A stretch of DNA of 64,000 nt from CAVWXT01 sp963759115 (GCA_963759115.1 CAVWXT010000001.1:62001-126000), one strand, 5' to 3'. Shown: positions 33,699 through 44,391, numbered from the stretch's first letter. Numbers and translations: made by a program. Notes: generated from the sequence alone by a model not told the origin.

Positions 33699-34245
33699 TC
33701 GGTGTCCATTCCTCGGATGTTTGGCGGTTCACCCTGCGCACCCCAGTCTCGTGGGTACTGCCCCAATCTTGCGAGACGGCGAAAGGACAACCACTGCCAA
33801 TCCCACGGGCGTTTTGCATATCCATGTTTGACTGGATTGAAATGGAGATAGTCGGCGTGGTTCTCCAAGTCTCGCTCATCGCGAATGGTGTGCTCATAGA
33901 ACCGAGGTTGCCAAATCCCCCGCCGGCCGCGCGAGCCTTGGAGCAGCTAACAGGCCGATCTTCCCCACCGGCGCGCAACCAGTCGCGTGTGAACGCGGCT
34001 TTGATTTCTTTCCATCTCCTCGAATAATCGTTGTCTCCCGGCGGCAACGTCCAGAGACAGTGCAAGTGGTCCCACAAGAGCACGACGGCCACCGTGTCAA
34101 ACGGGGTTCGCTCTGCTTGCTCCCGCATCAGATCGCCCAGGAGCCTCCGTGCCGCCCCATCCTGAAATAGTGGCCGGCGCTGGTACGTCACCAATGTGAA
34201 GAAGTACGTTCCCCCGGGGATGTACCAGCGGCGATAATCGGCCAT
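33695..34245 (-). CDS. rayT: REP-associated tyrosine transposase RayT (one frame break)
   Basis: A Y1/HUH-superfamily transposase of about 183 residues of the REP-associated (RAYT) type. It has the start MADYRRWYIPGGTYFFTLVT, the HUH metal motif in LLWDHLHCLW, and LENHADYLHFNPVKHGY, which contains the catalytic tyrosine region. The last part is in a different frame (break near 33920). Removing one base gives GIWQPRFYEHTI. It is bordered by REP palindromes of one family at its 3' end and about 600 bases upstream, which is what RAYT enzymes act on. Probably a domesticated single-copy gene. Confidence 0.88.
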
Positions 34246-34307
34246 TCTGTTCTCCCGCAAGACGCTTGAAAGGCAGCGCAGATCAATCGGACGCGCCGCG
34301 GCGCATG

Positions 34308-34787
34308 TCAGGCGCCTCTGTTGATCTTCGGGCTCCACAATTCGGGCTGCGCTGCCGAATAATCTTCCCGCATAATGACCGCGTATGCTAAACCACGCTC
34401 ATTGATCAGCGTACAGTCGACGTAGTATTGTTCAGTGTCGCCGACAACAAAATGAAATGACTTCCGATCCGCGCAGAACTGCTGCGTGTCGATTTGCGTT
34501 GCGTGCAGAGCCGCACATATCGCATTTAGGTCCATCCCAAAGGCCAATGGCAAGCCAATGGCTGACATAATCGCGCCCGCTTCCCCGCGAGTAAGCTCGA
34601 TAAAATCGACTGCGACGGATCGCGTAACGTCAGCCTCGTTGCACAATCGCAGAAACTCCGTGAACCCGTAACCGTCACCCGTCCAGATACGACCCATGAA
34701 CTCCCAATTGTCGCGTTGTTCAATTTCGGTCCCGCGTTTAAGGAACATGGCGAGCCTGAGACAACCAAAGGATTCGTAGGTTATCAT
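34308..34787 (-). CDS. Hypothetical protein between REP copies
   Basis: A 159-residue protein of unknown family. An alternative start is the Met at residue 14 (MFLKRGTEIEQRDNWEF). It is a soluble, slightly acidic protein with a likely mixed alpha/beta fold (FVVGDTEQYYVDCTLINERG). No motif was recognised. The gene is intact, lies directly upstream of rayT on the same strand and has a lower GC content than its neighbours, which suggests accessory origin together with the REP elements. Confidence 0.6.
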   Translation of the reverse strand: MITYESFGCLRLAMFLKRGTEIEQRDNWEFMGRIWTGDGYGFTEFLRLCNEADVTRSVAVDFIELTRGEAGAIMSAIGLPLAFGMDLNAICAALHATQIDTQQFCADRKSFHFVVGDTEQYYVDCTLINERGLAYAVIMREDYSAAQPELWSPKINRGA

Positions 34788-34840
34788 AGCGATTGCTCAA
34801 TGCGCGAACGAGTAGGGGACCGCTGTACACAATGCGTATA

Positions 34841-34901
34841 ACGCACCAACGACTCGATGGACGCGTGTTGGGCACCTCATGGTGCGTTTCGCGCACCCTA
34901 C
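34841..34901. repeat. REP palindrome (copy 2)
   Basis: ACGCACCAACGAC on the left and TGGTGCGTTTCGCGCACCCTAC (34880-34901) on the right belong to the REP family found beside rayT and at 62.5 kb. The right end overlaps the stop codon of rnd (34898-34900). Confidence 0.7.
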
Positions 34902-36204
34902 AACTGCAAGCTCTCGAACGCCAGCGGATGGTCGGACTTGGGGTTGGCCACGCGGATCGAGAGCTTGCCGGCCAACAGGTCGTCGAACAGCCGGCCGACG
35001 AATTCCGCCCGCCATCCCCGGGCCAGTTGCGGAACGGCGCCGTGTTTGCCCCGGGAAAAAGGGGACAGGTCCAATTTGTGCAAAGCACCCTGCGGGCCGT
35101 TCCGGCAAATTGTACCTGTCCCCTTTTTCCGCTCTCGCCCCGTGCGATAGTGAATCCACTCGCGGATGTCGTTGGGCGTGCCGACGAGAGTTGGGCGCCA
35201 GTTGGGCCTCGCGGCAGATGCTGCCCAGCGCGGCAAAGAGGAACTGGCCCAGCACGGAAAGCTCCGGCACGTGTTCGCGGGCGGCGCGCGGCGGACAGTC
35301 GGCCTCGGGCAGGTCCAGCCCGCGCTGGACCGCGGCGGCGATCTCGCCCAAGCGGCGGCGAAGGTCGCCCCGCTCCAGCCCCCGCACCGCCTGGATGCGA
35401 GCCGGATCGGCCGAGCCGCGGCGGGCCAGCTCGACGATCAGATCGTCGCGCAAGAATGCGCCGCGGCCGGCTGATTGCGGCGCTGGGCCTCGGCGTCGCG
35501 CCAATGGAACAACTCGCGGACGATGGCCAGCCCGCGGGCGTCGAGCCCGGCATTGCCCGACACCCGCCGCCACCGCTCGTGCGACATCGACCGCTCGATG
35601 TCTTCCTGCCAGACGGCCATCTCCTCTTCCAGCCACGCCAGCCGGCCGAGTTCCTCGAGCTTGCCGTGGATCGTGTCGCGGAGCGGCGGCAGGTAGCGGG
35701 CGTCGTTCAGCGCGTATTCGACCTGCCGCTTTGAGAGCGGGCGGCGGCGCCAATCGGTGCGGGTTTCGTGCTTCGGCGGCGTCCGGCCGAGAAACTTCGA
35801 GATCAGCGTGCCCAGCCCGGCCGGATACTCCGCCCCCGCCAGCGCCGGCGGCGATCTGCACGTCGAACAGCTGCGCCGGCCGCCGGCCGATGGCCAGCAG
35901 GCAGAACTCGACTTCGCCGCGCCCGGCGTGGACGATCGTCTCGTGGCCCGGCGCGGCGACGGCCTCCCAGAACGGCGTCACGTCGCCGATCGTCGATCGC
36001 GTCGATCACCGCCAGTTCGCCGTCGGCGGCCACCTGGATCAGGCACAGCACCGGCCGGTAGGTGTGTTCCGAGACGAACTCCGTGTCGAAGGCGATCGTC
36101 TTGGCGTGCGCAAGCTTCCGGCAATACTGCCGCAACTGTTCGTCGGTGGTGATGTCGTGGTATTGCACGGCGTAGTCTGAACTCAACGTACACGGCTGAC
36201 ACAC
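34898..36204 (-). CDS. rnd: Ribonuclease D-like exonuclease (about four frame breaks)
   Basis: A 3'-5' exoribonuclease of the RNase D family, roughly 435 residues, which trims the 3' ends of tRNAs and other small RNAs. The DEDD exonuclease domain shows FDTEFVSEHTYRPVLCLIQV (DxE motif), HAGRGEVEFC and YALNDARYLPPL. An HRDC-type helical region follows (RNQPAA...LRDDLIVELARRG and NDIREWIHYRTG). The frame changes near 36000, 35848, 35470 and 35205. A palindromic element (35054-35130) adds about 26 codons in frame close to the C-terminus, after REWIHYRTG. The enzyme ends VANPKSDHPLAFESLQL. Confidence 0.85.
35054..35130. repeat. Coding palindromic element inside rnd (family 6)
   Basis: Arms GGAAAAAGGGGACAGGT and the matching ACCTGTCCCCTTTTTCC flank a 27-base loop ending GGGCCGTTCCGG that is nearly identical to the loops at 52761-52844 and 59187-59263. 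In rnd the element is read without a stop, giving a KKGTGTICRNGPQGAL-type peptide, and the frame is kept on both sides. Confidence 0.85.
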
Positions 36205-36252
36205 CTCAATTACTATCCCCGCTTGACCATCTCTCTCACAACTACATCTCCG

Positions 36253-37811
36253 TCACAGGAACAGGAACGTCACCAGCACAAACAGCGGAATCAAGATGCC
36301 GCCGCTATACAACAGATATCCGAAGAAGCTGGGCATCGCCACGCCCGACTTCTCGGCGATGGCCTTGACCATGAAGTTCGGCCCGTTGCCGATGTAGGTG
36401 TTGGCGCCCATGAAGACCGACCCCAGGCTCAATGCCGACCAGCAGGCGCTCGGCCACGCCGGCCACGGCCGGCGTCAGGCCGGCCGTCTCGGTGAGCGAT
36501 TTGGCCGTCTCGAAGAATACCACGTAGGTCGGGGCGTTGTCGAGCACCGACGAGAGGCTGCCGGAGGCCCAGAAGTAGTGCCACGGCTCGCGTCAGCCCC
36601 AGGTTCGGCCCCTCGACCGCCAGGATTTGCAGCGCCGGCTGCATGCAGATGAAGATGCCGAAGAACAGCACGGCCACTTCCACGATCGCGGCGTAGTTGA
36701 AGCGGTTCGCCCGCCGCAGCGTGGCTGCTGCCCAAGGCCAGCGACAGCGCCACCAGCCCCAGCTGCACCGACTTCCCGCAGGTACAGCCACGGATGCCAG
36801 TCGGTGCCGGGCAATCGGCTTGCCGGGATCCAGCAGCGCCACCGAAAGGATCACGCCGCACCAGCAGCAGGGCGTTCGGCCAAAGGCCGCCGAACCGCAG
36901 CCGATGGACGCGGGTTTCGTCGCGGGCGATGTCGGCGGGCCGCTCGTGCGGGTAGCACCAGAAACGGTCCCAAACATAGTAGATCACCAGCAGCGCGCCG
37001 TTGACGAACAGCCACTCCTTCCAGAGCACGGCCGTCCACAGGAACGGCACGCCCATCAGATATCCGAGGAACAGCGGCGGATCGCCCAGCGGCAGCAGCA
37101 GTCCGCCGCAGTTGCAGACGATGAAGATGAAGAAGACCACCGTGTGCTGGACGTGCTTTCGCTCGCGGTTGGTTTCCAGCAGCGGGCGGATCAAGCAGCA
37201 TCGCCGCGCCGGTGGTGCCGATGAGACTCGCCAGACAACGCGCCCGCGGCGAGAAACGCGCAGTTGGTCAACGGATGGGCCGGCAGGTCGCCCTCGATGC
37301 GAATGCCGCCGCTGATCGTGTACAGGCTGAACAGGAGGACGATGAACGGCACGTACTCGCTCAGGATCGCGTTGGCCAGCACTTCGCCGGTCATGCGCCA
37401 CGTTGAGCCCGCTGGCCGACGGCAGCGGCGACGTGCGGCGCCGGCCAATGGGCCTGGATCGGCGCAGCGTGCAGCAACAGGTAGTAGGCCAACGTGATCG
37501 CCGCCAATCCGCCGGCCACGTAGAAACGGTGCAGGTTGCTGTCCCACCAGTGGCTCGTGGCGGGCACCAGCGGCAGCACGGCGATGGCCCCCAGCAGCAG
37601 CACAAACGGCGCCACCATCCAGTACGGCGGATGGTCGTGCGATCGCGCCGCGACTCCGTCGCCGGCTTCGTGCTCCCGCACCGGCGACAATCAGCTCGGC
37701 GCCGCGCTGCGGCAGATCGAAATGCCGCCGCAGCCAGATAGCCCGCCAACACGATCCCGATGGCCGCCAGCAAGCGCCGGTCGCTCGATGGCGAACGCGA
37801 GACTCACTCAT
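36253..37811 (-). CDS. nhaD: NhaD-type sodium:proton antiporter (about ten frame breaks)
   Basis: An inner-membrane ion transporter of the NhaD / citrate-transporter (IT) superfamily, about 519 residues. The helices can be followed through many frame changes: FVLLLGAIAVLPLVPA, VAGGLAAITLAYYLLL, EYVPFIVLLFSLYTISGGI, FFIFIVCNCGGLLLPLGDPP, LGYLMGVPFLWTAVLWKEWL, SVLDNAPTYVVFFETAKSL, GANTYIGNGPNFMVKAIAEK and the end IPLFVLVTFLFL. The GDPP and DNAPTY segments are typical of the family. Start ATG 37811 (MSES) is tentative. It is the most indel-rich gene of the window, and decay cannot be excluded. Confidence 0.8.
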
Positions 37812-38082
37812 CAGGTCGACTCCTGTTTGCGTCACACCAATCGGACGAACATCGCTCCAGGAAACGGGATCGCAGGCGAAAAATCAAGTGCGGGCCTGTT
37901 TGCAGGGGGGGATTGCGTCAAACTGGCGAAGATGCACGAGACTAGATAACTCGAAAATCGTTGTCACACCCGCCGCATGAGCACGAAACGCAATCGATTT
38001 GCTTGACAATTTTCGCAAGAAAATAGATACTAAACCACTCACTTCTCCTCATCTCATGTCATTCGCGAGAAGGAGCGCTGCC

Positions 38083-38306
38083 GTGCCGAAGTCTGTGCTG
38101 GAAGCGATCAAGATGGGGATTTGGGACTTCGAGCCGCCGGAGGTCGAGTACACCAAGTTCGAGGCCGCCGACGCCATGCCCGGCACCAGCGAGAAGTTGA
38201 GCGTCTGGCCGAGCGGGCGCAACGGGGGCTTCCCCTGTGGCACACCAACGATCGCGACGACGTGGAGTCGCCGCCTCCTCCCGTGTTTCGGCGGAGACCG
38301 CGGTGA
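38083..38306 (+). CDS. Small conserved protein (one frame break)
   Basis: A 74-residue soluble protein starting at GTG 38083 after the ribosome-binding site AAGGAG (38069-38074): MPKSVLEAIKMGIWDFEPP, then PGTSEKLSVLAERAQRGLPL and the Arg/Pro end RRRPR. One base change near 38205 joins the two parts. The compact, highly polar sequence and clean initiation signal suggest a real gene. The function is not recognised, though short proteins of this kind occur widely in Planctomycetes (recalled, not checked). Confidence 0.6.
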
Positions 38307-38581
38307 GCGTCGCTACCGAGCCTCGGAAGGGCGACAGTCAGTAGCCAGCAACGTAAGCCCCTGGTTGACTTACGCCCGCCGGCTACTATCTGCCACCGTT
38401 TGCGCGGCTACTGATGCTCAATGCCGGCTACGCTCTCTTCTTGTTTTGTCAGCGCCAGTGCGCAGGTTCCCATTCTCGCCAGCCGCGCCAAACAGACATT
38501 GACCCGCATTGACGAATCCGGCCAAACATGTCAGGTTATATCTCCTGACGATCGTATGGATGTTGAAGGGAGGCAAACGCC

Positions 38582-40703
38582 ATGCAACTGGCCGGAATGA
38601 TTCTGGGGTGTCTGCTGTTGGGCCAGGGGTCGGACTTGGCCCTTCCCATGCCGTCGGGCCGGGAGTTGCGGTCGCCGGCCAACTTGGACCGCATCGTCGC
38701 TGCGGAACCAGGCAATGAGACCCCGGCGGCGGGCAGGCCCGGCGCCGACTCGGCCGAAGCCGCCGGAAATGGTGGCCGACGCGATCAGGCTGCCGGCCGG
38801 CAGCGCGCTGACGGGCCAGCCACTGACCTTGCTCAGCGCCCTCTCGTCCACCGCCGATCGCCGCCAGCAGGTAGAGATGACGCGCGCCTACTGGCGTCTG
38901 GCGCAGGCGGTGGCCAGTATCACTTCTGCCTGGACCATGCTCAGGAGCTCGGCCGCGTCAAACCGGCCGCCGGCGAGCCGGCCTCGTTGCGGCTTGCCCG
39001 GGCGTCGGCCACCGCCATGCTTAGCCAGGCCGAGTTGGAGGCCGTTCGCGCCCAGTGTGAATTGGCCAGGCTGGTGCGGCTGCCGGCCAACGCGCCGCTG
39101 CCTCTGCCGGCCGACCGTCCGCACGTCGGACCGTATCGGACGAACTTCCAGGAGTTGTTCGCCGGGCGGACCCCGCCGGAACCGGCCCCGTTGACGGAGC
39201 GAATCCTGCCGATCCGGCGGAAGGCGATCGACGATCAGGCGGCGGCGGTGCAGGCCGCCGAGGATGCCGTGGTTGCCGCGGCCGACGAGCTCGGCAGCGG
39301 CCGGACCGATGCGACGGCGTGGATCGCTGCGAGCGAAGAGTTGTTGCGGCAGCAGCGGGCGTTCATCCAATCGGTGTGCGACTACAATCGCAACATCGCC
39401 GAATACGGCCTGGCCGTGGTCGGCCCGGCGATGAGTCCGCAAGCCCTGGCGGCGATTCTCATTGGCCCCGTGCAGCAGGCCGTAGTTCCGGCAACGTCGG
39501 TGCCGGCCGATCCGCGGGCCGTGCAACCGGCGGGGGCGACCGAGCCGATCGCCAACCGGCCGCGGCAACCGTCGCAGAGCCAGCCCACGTTGGCGCCGTC
39601 GCGCGATGGTTGGCAGAAGAGCGAGCCGACGTTTGCCGCCCCGCCGGCCGCCACTCCGCCGGGCGGCAGTCCGCCGAAAAATGAGCCCACGCTGGCGCCG
39701 CCGCGCGAGGGATTGCAACGTGCCGGCAAGAACGAGCCGACCTTGGCGCCGCCCCGCGAACAGGCCGACGCCGCGCGCCGAGCCCCCGGCCAATAAGCCG
39801 ACTGGTGCCGGTCGAATTTCCGCCCGCGACCGCGTCGCCGCGGACCGCTCAGAAGCCGACCGACAGTTCTTCTCTCCCGCCAGGCGAGGCCGGACGCGAC
39901 GTGGCGCCGGCATCGGCGCTTGTACCCGGCTCTGCTCGATGCCACGCCGGCCGCCCGGGCAAAGCAATTGACGCTCGCGCTCCATTGGGATCGGTCGCTG
40001 CCGGAGGGGACCGGCAAACCGATGAGCCTGGCCGATTGCCTGCTCCGCGAGGCCGGCGGGGATCGCCGGGCGACGATCGAGGCCTACTGGCTCGTGCGGC
40101 AGCGGGCCGCCGAATATCAAGTGCTCGTCCAGCAAGCTGAGATGCTCGACGGGCTTGTGCCCGTGGTCTTGGAGCGGCGCAATGAGCCGTCGGGCGCGGC
40201 GGAAATGCTGCGGCTGCACGCGGCGCAGACGGCCGCCCAGGCAGCGACGCGCGAGGCCCACGCGGCGCTGGTCGAGGCCCAGTATGCCTTAGCCCAGCGG
40301 ATCGGCGCGACGGCCGACGCGGCCTGGCCGCTTGGGCTCGACGGCGCCTCACTCGGGCCGCTATCTCTTGAAGCTCGACGCCCAGCCGCGGGGCCTGGTC
40401 GAGTCGTGGCCGGTCCGGCGCCTGGCGGTGACGATTCCCGGCCTGGGTGAAAACGTGCAGCAACACGCCGCGGCGGTGGTCGAGGCCGACGCCGCCCGCG
40501 TGGCCGCCGCCGAGAAGTATCGTACCGGGGGAGTTCCCCTCGAACAGGTTCTGGACGGCGTCGCCCGACAGATGGAGCAGACCCTGGCCTTCTTGAACAC
40601 CCTGACCGAGTACAATCGGGCGATTGCCGAGTACGTGCTGACGGTGCTGCCGCCCACCACGCCCGCCGACAGGCTCGTCGCGGCGCTGGTGGCAAAGCCG
40701 TAA
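38582..40703 (+). CDS. TolC-family-like coiled-coil protein (about four frame breaks)
   Basis: An exported, helix-rich protein of about 707 residues. After the N-terminal signal (MQLAGMILGCLLLGQGS) it has two related halves rich in long helices, each closing with an outer-membrane-efflux-like motif: QSVCDYNRNIAEYGLAV in the first and NTLTEYNRAIAEYVLTVLP in the second. The linker (about 39580-39790) contains four PTLAPPRE-type peptides. The frame changes near 38735, 38930, 39790 and 40360. The EYNRAIAEY motif is seen in TolC-like proteins. Its transport partners are not adjacent. ATG 38582 follows an AGGGAGG ribosome-binding site. Confidence 0.65.
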
Positions 40704-40820
40704 AGTAGAACGGAATTCATTCCGTTCCACGGTGGCCGCGTGAAAGGTTGCCGGACGCCGTAACGCGCGTCCCGGTGTATACTACAGGTCGCGTTGTCGT
40801 GCCTCTCTCAAAAGAGGAAA

Positions 40821-40870
40821 AGGGGTCGGGAGTCTTTGATAGGCAAGAATAAAGACTCCCGCCCCCTTTA
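40821..40870. repeat. Hairpin/direct repeat upstream of the TPR gene
   Basis: GGGAGTCTTT (40828-40837) pairs with AAAGACTCCC (40851-40860) in a hairpin. The segment 40821-40848 is repeated with two mismatches at 42531-42558, on the other side of the TPR gene. Confidence 0.7.
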
Positions 40871-40912
40871 GCCCTTTCTTTCGTCATCGATCCACGCTGT
40901 AAGGAGACAGAT

Positions 40913-42518
40913 ATGGGCGGGAACATTCGTTTGCGGTTCTTGTCGTTCGGCATTGCGATGGCAAGTTGCTGCGTGGCGCTGGCCCAAACGGCAACGCCGG
41001 AATCGCATCAGTCGAGGGGTGACCGATTTCTTGAAAACGACCAACTGGATGAGGCGATCGCGGCTTACACGGACGCAATTCAGGCTGAGCCTGGGAGTAG
41101 CGCCGGTTATGTTGGGCGTGCGAAGGCCTATGGTAGCAAAGGGGCGTTGAACCAATCAAACGCCGACTGCGCCGAGGCCATTCGTCTCGATGCGAGTTGC
41201 GCGGAGGCTTATCGGTGTCGGGCCATAAATTACGTGGAAATGGGACTCGCGCCGCAGGTATTGGACGATGCCAAGGAGGCTGTCCGTTTGGCGCCCAAGA
41301 GTGCCAAAGCGTATCTGTGTCGGTCTTTAGTGTACCATTTGTGCGGAGATGCAGATCGAGCGCTGTCGGACGTTAGCGAGGCAATTCGTCTCGATCCGAA
41401 TTATGCGGACGCCTTCAGCAATCGCGCGCTTTTGTACGAAAAGGCACGCGACCATGCGCGCGCTTGTGGATTTGAACGAAGCGATCCGGCTAGATCCCAG
41501 GCATGCCACGGCATACGCCAATCGAAGCGACGTTTATGGTGTAACGGGCTATTACGAGCGGGCGATAGCCGACGCGACCGAGGCGATTCGCCTTAACCCA
41601 AGACATGCATTGGCGTATTCTAACCGCAGCATGGCGTATCTTAAAAAGAAGGAGTACGACCGGACGATAGCCGACGCGACGGAGGCGATTCGCCTCAATC
41701 CAAGAGAAACGTTGGCGTACGCTAATCGCAGCATAGCGTATCTCAAAAAGAAGGATTACGAGCGGGCGATAGCCGACGCGACCGAGGCGATTCGCCTCAA
41801 TCCAAGAGAAACATCGCTGTACGCTAACCGCAGCGCAGCATATATGGAAAAGAGGGAGTACGACCGAGCACTTGCCGACACGTCACGAGCCCTTGAACTT
41901 GACGGGAAGAACCCCGACGCGTTTTTTCAACGGATAATGATCCTGCTCAGAATGAAGGAATTCGAACGGGTGATCGCGGATTGCGATAAAGGGCTGGCAA
42001 TCAATTCCCATGAGCCTGGGCTACGTATCCTGCGGAGCAGCGCTTACTGCTCGCTGAAGAAATTCCCGGAGGCGATTGCCGATGCAGCGGATGCAATTCA
42101 ATCGGCTCGTGAAGGGGCGATCACGGCGATGGCGTTCTACGTACGGGGTGAGGCATATATCCACAGTCACGAGTTGGAAAAAGGCGAGGCAGATTTCAAA
42201 GAAGGAATCAGGATTAACCCGGGCTTCGGCGAGGCTTACTGCCAACTGGGGTGCGTCGATGCGTACAGGGGCGAGTCGGAGAAGGCCATTACGGCGTTCA
42301 CGGAAGCCATCCGGTTATGTCCAGGGTTCGACGGCTCCTACGTATTGCGGGGAAGGTTGTACGAATCTGTGGGAGAGAAGGAAAAGGCGAGCCAAGATTT
42401 GGCAAAGGCCAAGGAACTCGGCTACCGAGAGGGCGATCCGATCGGTAGCCTCACACTTAATTTCGACTGGTTGTCAGAGATGAACGTCACAGAGCTAACG
42501 CGGATAGAGACTCACTAA
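40913..42518 (+). CDS. Exported TPR protein with near-identical repeats (one frame break)
   Basis: A secreted protein of about 535 residues made of roughly twelve 34-residue TPR units. The signal peptide is MGGNIRLRFLSFGIAMASCC. Typical units read AYxNRSxAYxKKxEYDRAIAD and ATEAIRLNPR. Units 6-8 (41558-41863) are nearly identical at the DNA level, which implies recent duplication. The frame breaks near 41455 between KARDHARA and LVDLNEAIRLDP. The gene is flanked by a 28-bp direct repeat (40821 and 42531). It probably mediates protein-protein contacts, but no partner is evident. Confidence 0.85.
41558..41863 (+). repeat. Three tandem 102-bp TPR-coding units
   Basis: Units begin at 41558, 41660 and 41762 with GCGGGCGATAGCCGACGCG or a close variant, and each codes for one 34-residue TPR. 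Much of the sequence is identical, with most differences in the second half of each unit. Confidence 0.9.
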
Positions 42519-42530
42519 TTGCGATGAATA

Positions 42531-42558
42531 AGGGGGCGGGAGTCTTTGATTGGCAAGA
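42531..42558. repeat. Direct repeat partner of 40821-40848
   Basis: This 28-base segment (AGGGGGCGGGAGTCTTTGAT and the next 8 bases) matches 40821-40848 at 26 of 28 positions, so the TPR gene lies between two direct copies. Confidence 0.75.
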
Positions 42559-42691
42559 TGGGTAAGATTGAACGACTCCTTTAGTCTTTCTACTATCGAA
42601 CGTCCCTTCGGGACGAAGCCACGCGGGCACGAAAGAGCGGGCTCCAGGGAAGAGCGCGCGGCCACGAAACATTGCCGCGCCACCAACGATC

Positions 42692-43714
42692 GTGACTCTA
42701 CCGCACGTATCATCGCTGCATATCGGTACGCTCGTGGTCGATCCGCCGGTGTTTCAGGCACCGATGGCCGGATTCACCAACTATGCCTACCGGCAGATGA
42801 TCCGGCGGTTTGGCGGAGTGGGCCTGCCGGCGACCGAAATGCTCAGCGCCCGCGGGTTCCTGCACATCGACCTTCGCACGGGCGAGTTTCCCGATCGGCT
42901 GTGGGGCGTGAAGGAAGAGCCGCGGCCCCTGGCCGTGCAAATCTGGGACAACGACCCGGCCGCGCTGGCCGCGGTGGGCCGGCGGCTGGTCGAGGAGCTT
43001 GGCGTCAGCCTGGTCGACATCAACTTCGGCTGCCCGGTGCGCGACGTGGCCCAAAAGGCCCAGAGCGGCTCGTATCTGTTGCGGTATCCCGATCGCGTGG
43101 GCCAGATCGTGGCCCGCGTGGCGGCCGCCTGTGCGCCGGCGCCGGTGACGGCCAAGATCCGCTTAGGCTGCACCCGCGACACGATCAACGCCATCGACGT
43201 GGCCCAGGCCGTGGAAGCCGCCGGCGGAGCGGCCGTGACGGTACACGGGCGAACGGCCGAAGACCTCTTCCGCGGCTCGGCCGACTGGAATGAGATCGCC
43301 CGGATCAAGCCGCACCTGAGCCGCATACCGCTGGTGGGCAATGGCGATTTGCGAACGCCCGCCGCGGTGGTCGAGGCGTTTCGCCGCTACGGGGTCGATG
43401 GCGTAATGATCGGCCGCGCGGCGCTCAGCCGGCCGTGGCTCTTCTCCCAAGCGGCGGCCGCGCTCCGCGGCGAGCCGGTTCCGCCCGATCCCACGCTGGA
43501 CCAGCAGCGAAACCTCCTTCTCGATCATTACCGGCTGGTCGTCGAGCGCTTCGGAGCGGTGAAGGGAACGATCCTGATGCGGAGCTACGCCTGTTGCTAT
43601 GGTCAGGGCCAACGCGGCGCACGCGCCTTTCGCCGCCAAATCGCCCAGGCGGCCACGCTCGAAGAGTTCATCGCCATCGTCGAGCGGGATTTCCCGCGCG
43701 AAGCGGCAAATTGA
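42692..43714 (+). CDS. dusB: tRNA-dihydrouridine synthase
   Basis: A DusB-type flavoenzyme that reduces uridines in the D-loop of tRNA with NADPH. The 340-residue intact frame shows the FMN-binding start APMAGFTNYAYR (about 24-35), the active-site cysteine in DINFGCPVRDVAQKAQSGSY (about 109-128), the phosphate-binding VHGRTAEDLFRG and GNGDLRTPA, and IGRAALSRPW. GTG 42692 is the start. The gene stands alone. It ends in the palindrome at 43709-43726 and converges with the NYN-domain gene. Confidence 0.93.
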   Translation: MTLPHVSSLHIGTLVVDPPVFQAPMAGFTNYAYRQMIRRFGGVGLPATEMLSARGFLHIDLRTGEFPDRLWGVKEEPRPLAVQIWDNDPAALAAVGRRLVEELGVSLVDINFGCPVRDVAQKAQSGSYLLRYPDRVGQIVARVAAACAPAPVTAKIRLGCTRDTINAIDVAQAVEAAGGAAVTVHGRTAEDLFRGSADWNEIARIKPHLSRIPLVGNGDLRTPAAVVEAFRRYGVDGVMIGRAALSRPWLFSQAAAALRGEPVPPDPTLDQQRNLLLDHYRLVVERFGAVKGTILMRSYACCYGQGQRGARAFRRQIAQAATLEEFIAIVERDFPREAAN

Positions 43715-43726
43715 AAATTTTCAATT
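43709..43726. terminator. AT-rich palindrome between convergent genes
   Basis: AATTGAAAATTTTCAATT is a perfect 18-base palindrome overlapping the dusB stop codon and lying 7 bases past the NYN gene end. Together with the next TTTTCAATT it could terminate both genes. It resembles the longer element at 6598-6672. Confidence 0.5.
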
Positions 43727-43732
43727 TTCAAT

Positions 43733-44391
43733 TCACATCTCCTCCAGCAGGTCCTCGCCGTAGCCGGGAGGAAAGGGATTGTCGATCGGGCCTGCGTCGC
43801 TAGGGATGGGCTTGTCGGAAGCGGGCGGCTCGGCGGGCTTTTCGGCGCGGCCGGCCGGATGCCCGATTCGCGGGCGACGAATTCCGTCAGCAGCGACTCG
43901 CCGCCGAACTGCCGGAGCCAGTAGTTGACGTCTTCTTCCAGCAGCGGAACGGGTGGCCGGCCCGGCGTCGCCGGCGACTCCTCGTGGCGCTCCCTCCGGG
44001 TCCGCACCAGGTCGCCATACCACGCGTCGCTATCGACCGCCTTGGCCCTGCGCCGCCGCGCGGCACGCTGGATGCGGTGATCGCTGGAAACCACCACCAG
44101 CCGCCGCGGCGCCGAATCCGCCCGGATCAACTCCTCGATCAGGTCATCGGCCGCCTCGTATTTCGTGGCGAAACGCACGCGGATGCCGCGATATTCCAGC
44201 GCCTGCGGCAGGCCCGAGGTCTCGTGGGCGTCGAACACGACGGTGGTTCGCGGCAGTTCCTCTGGATCGAGCGATTCGGCCAGGAAGTTCAGTAGCGCCA
44301 GCCGGCTGCGGTGGAACGTTCCCGGCCCGCCGCCGCGGCCCACGATGCCGGTCACGTAGAGCAGATTGTAGCCGTCAATCAGGAGCGACAT
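43733..44391 (-). CDS. NYN-domain (YacP-like) nuclease (one frame break)
   Basis: A roughly 219-residue NYN-domain protein with a PIN-like ribonuclease fold. It starts MSLLIDGYNLLYV (first acidic site), then TTVVFDAHETSG, FATKYEAADDLIEELIRAD and VVVSSDHRIQRAARRR, the last two holding the remaining acidic residues. The tail is Pro-rich. The frame breaks near 43860, after which the product ends PFPPGYGEDLLEEM. The start overlaps the end of pyrC by 13 bases, so the two are co-transcribed. An RNA-processing role is inferred from the family. Confidence 0.85.

Noticed and set aside
41558..41863. Possible satellite or CRISPR-like repeats
   Set aside because: The units are 102 bp, exactly three codon-phased TPRs inside an open gene, so they are coding repeats.
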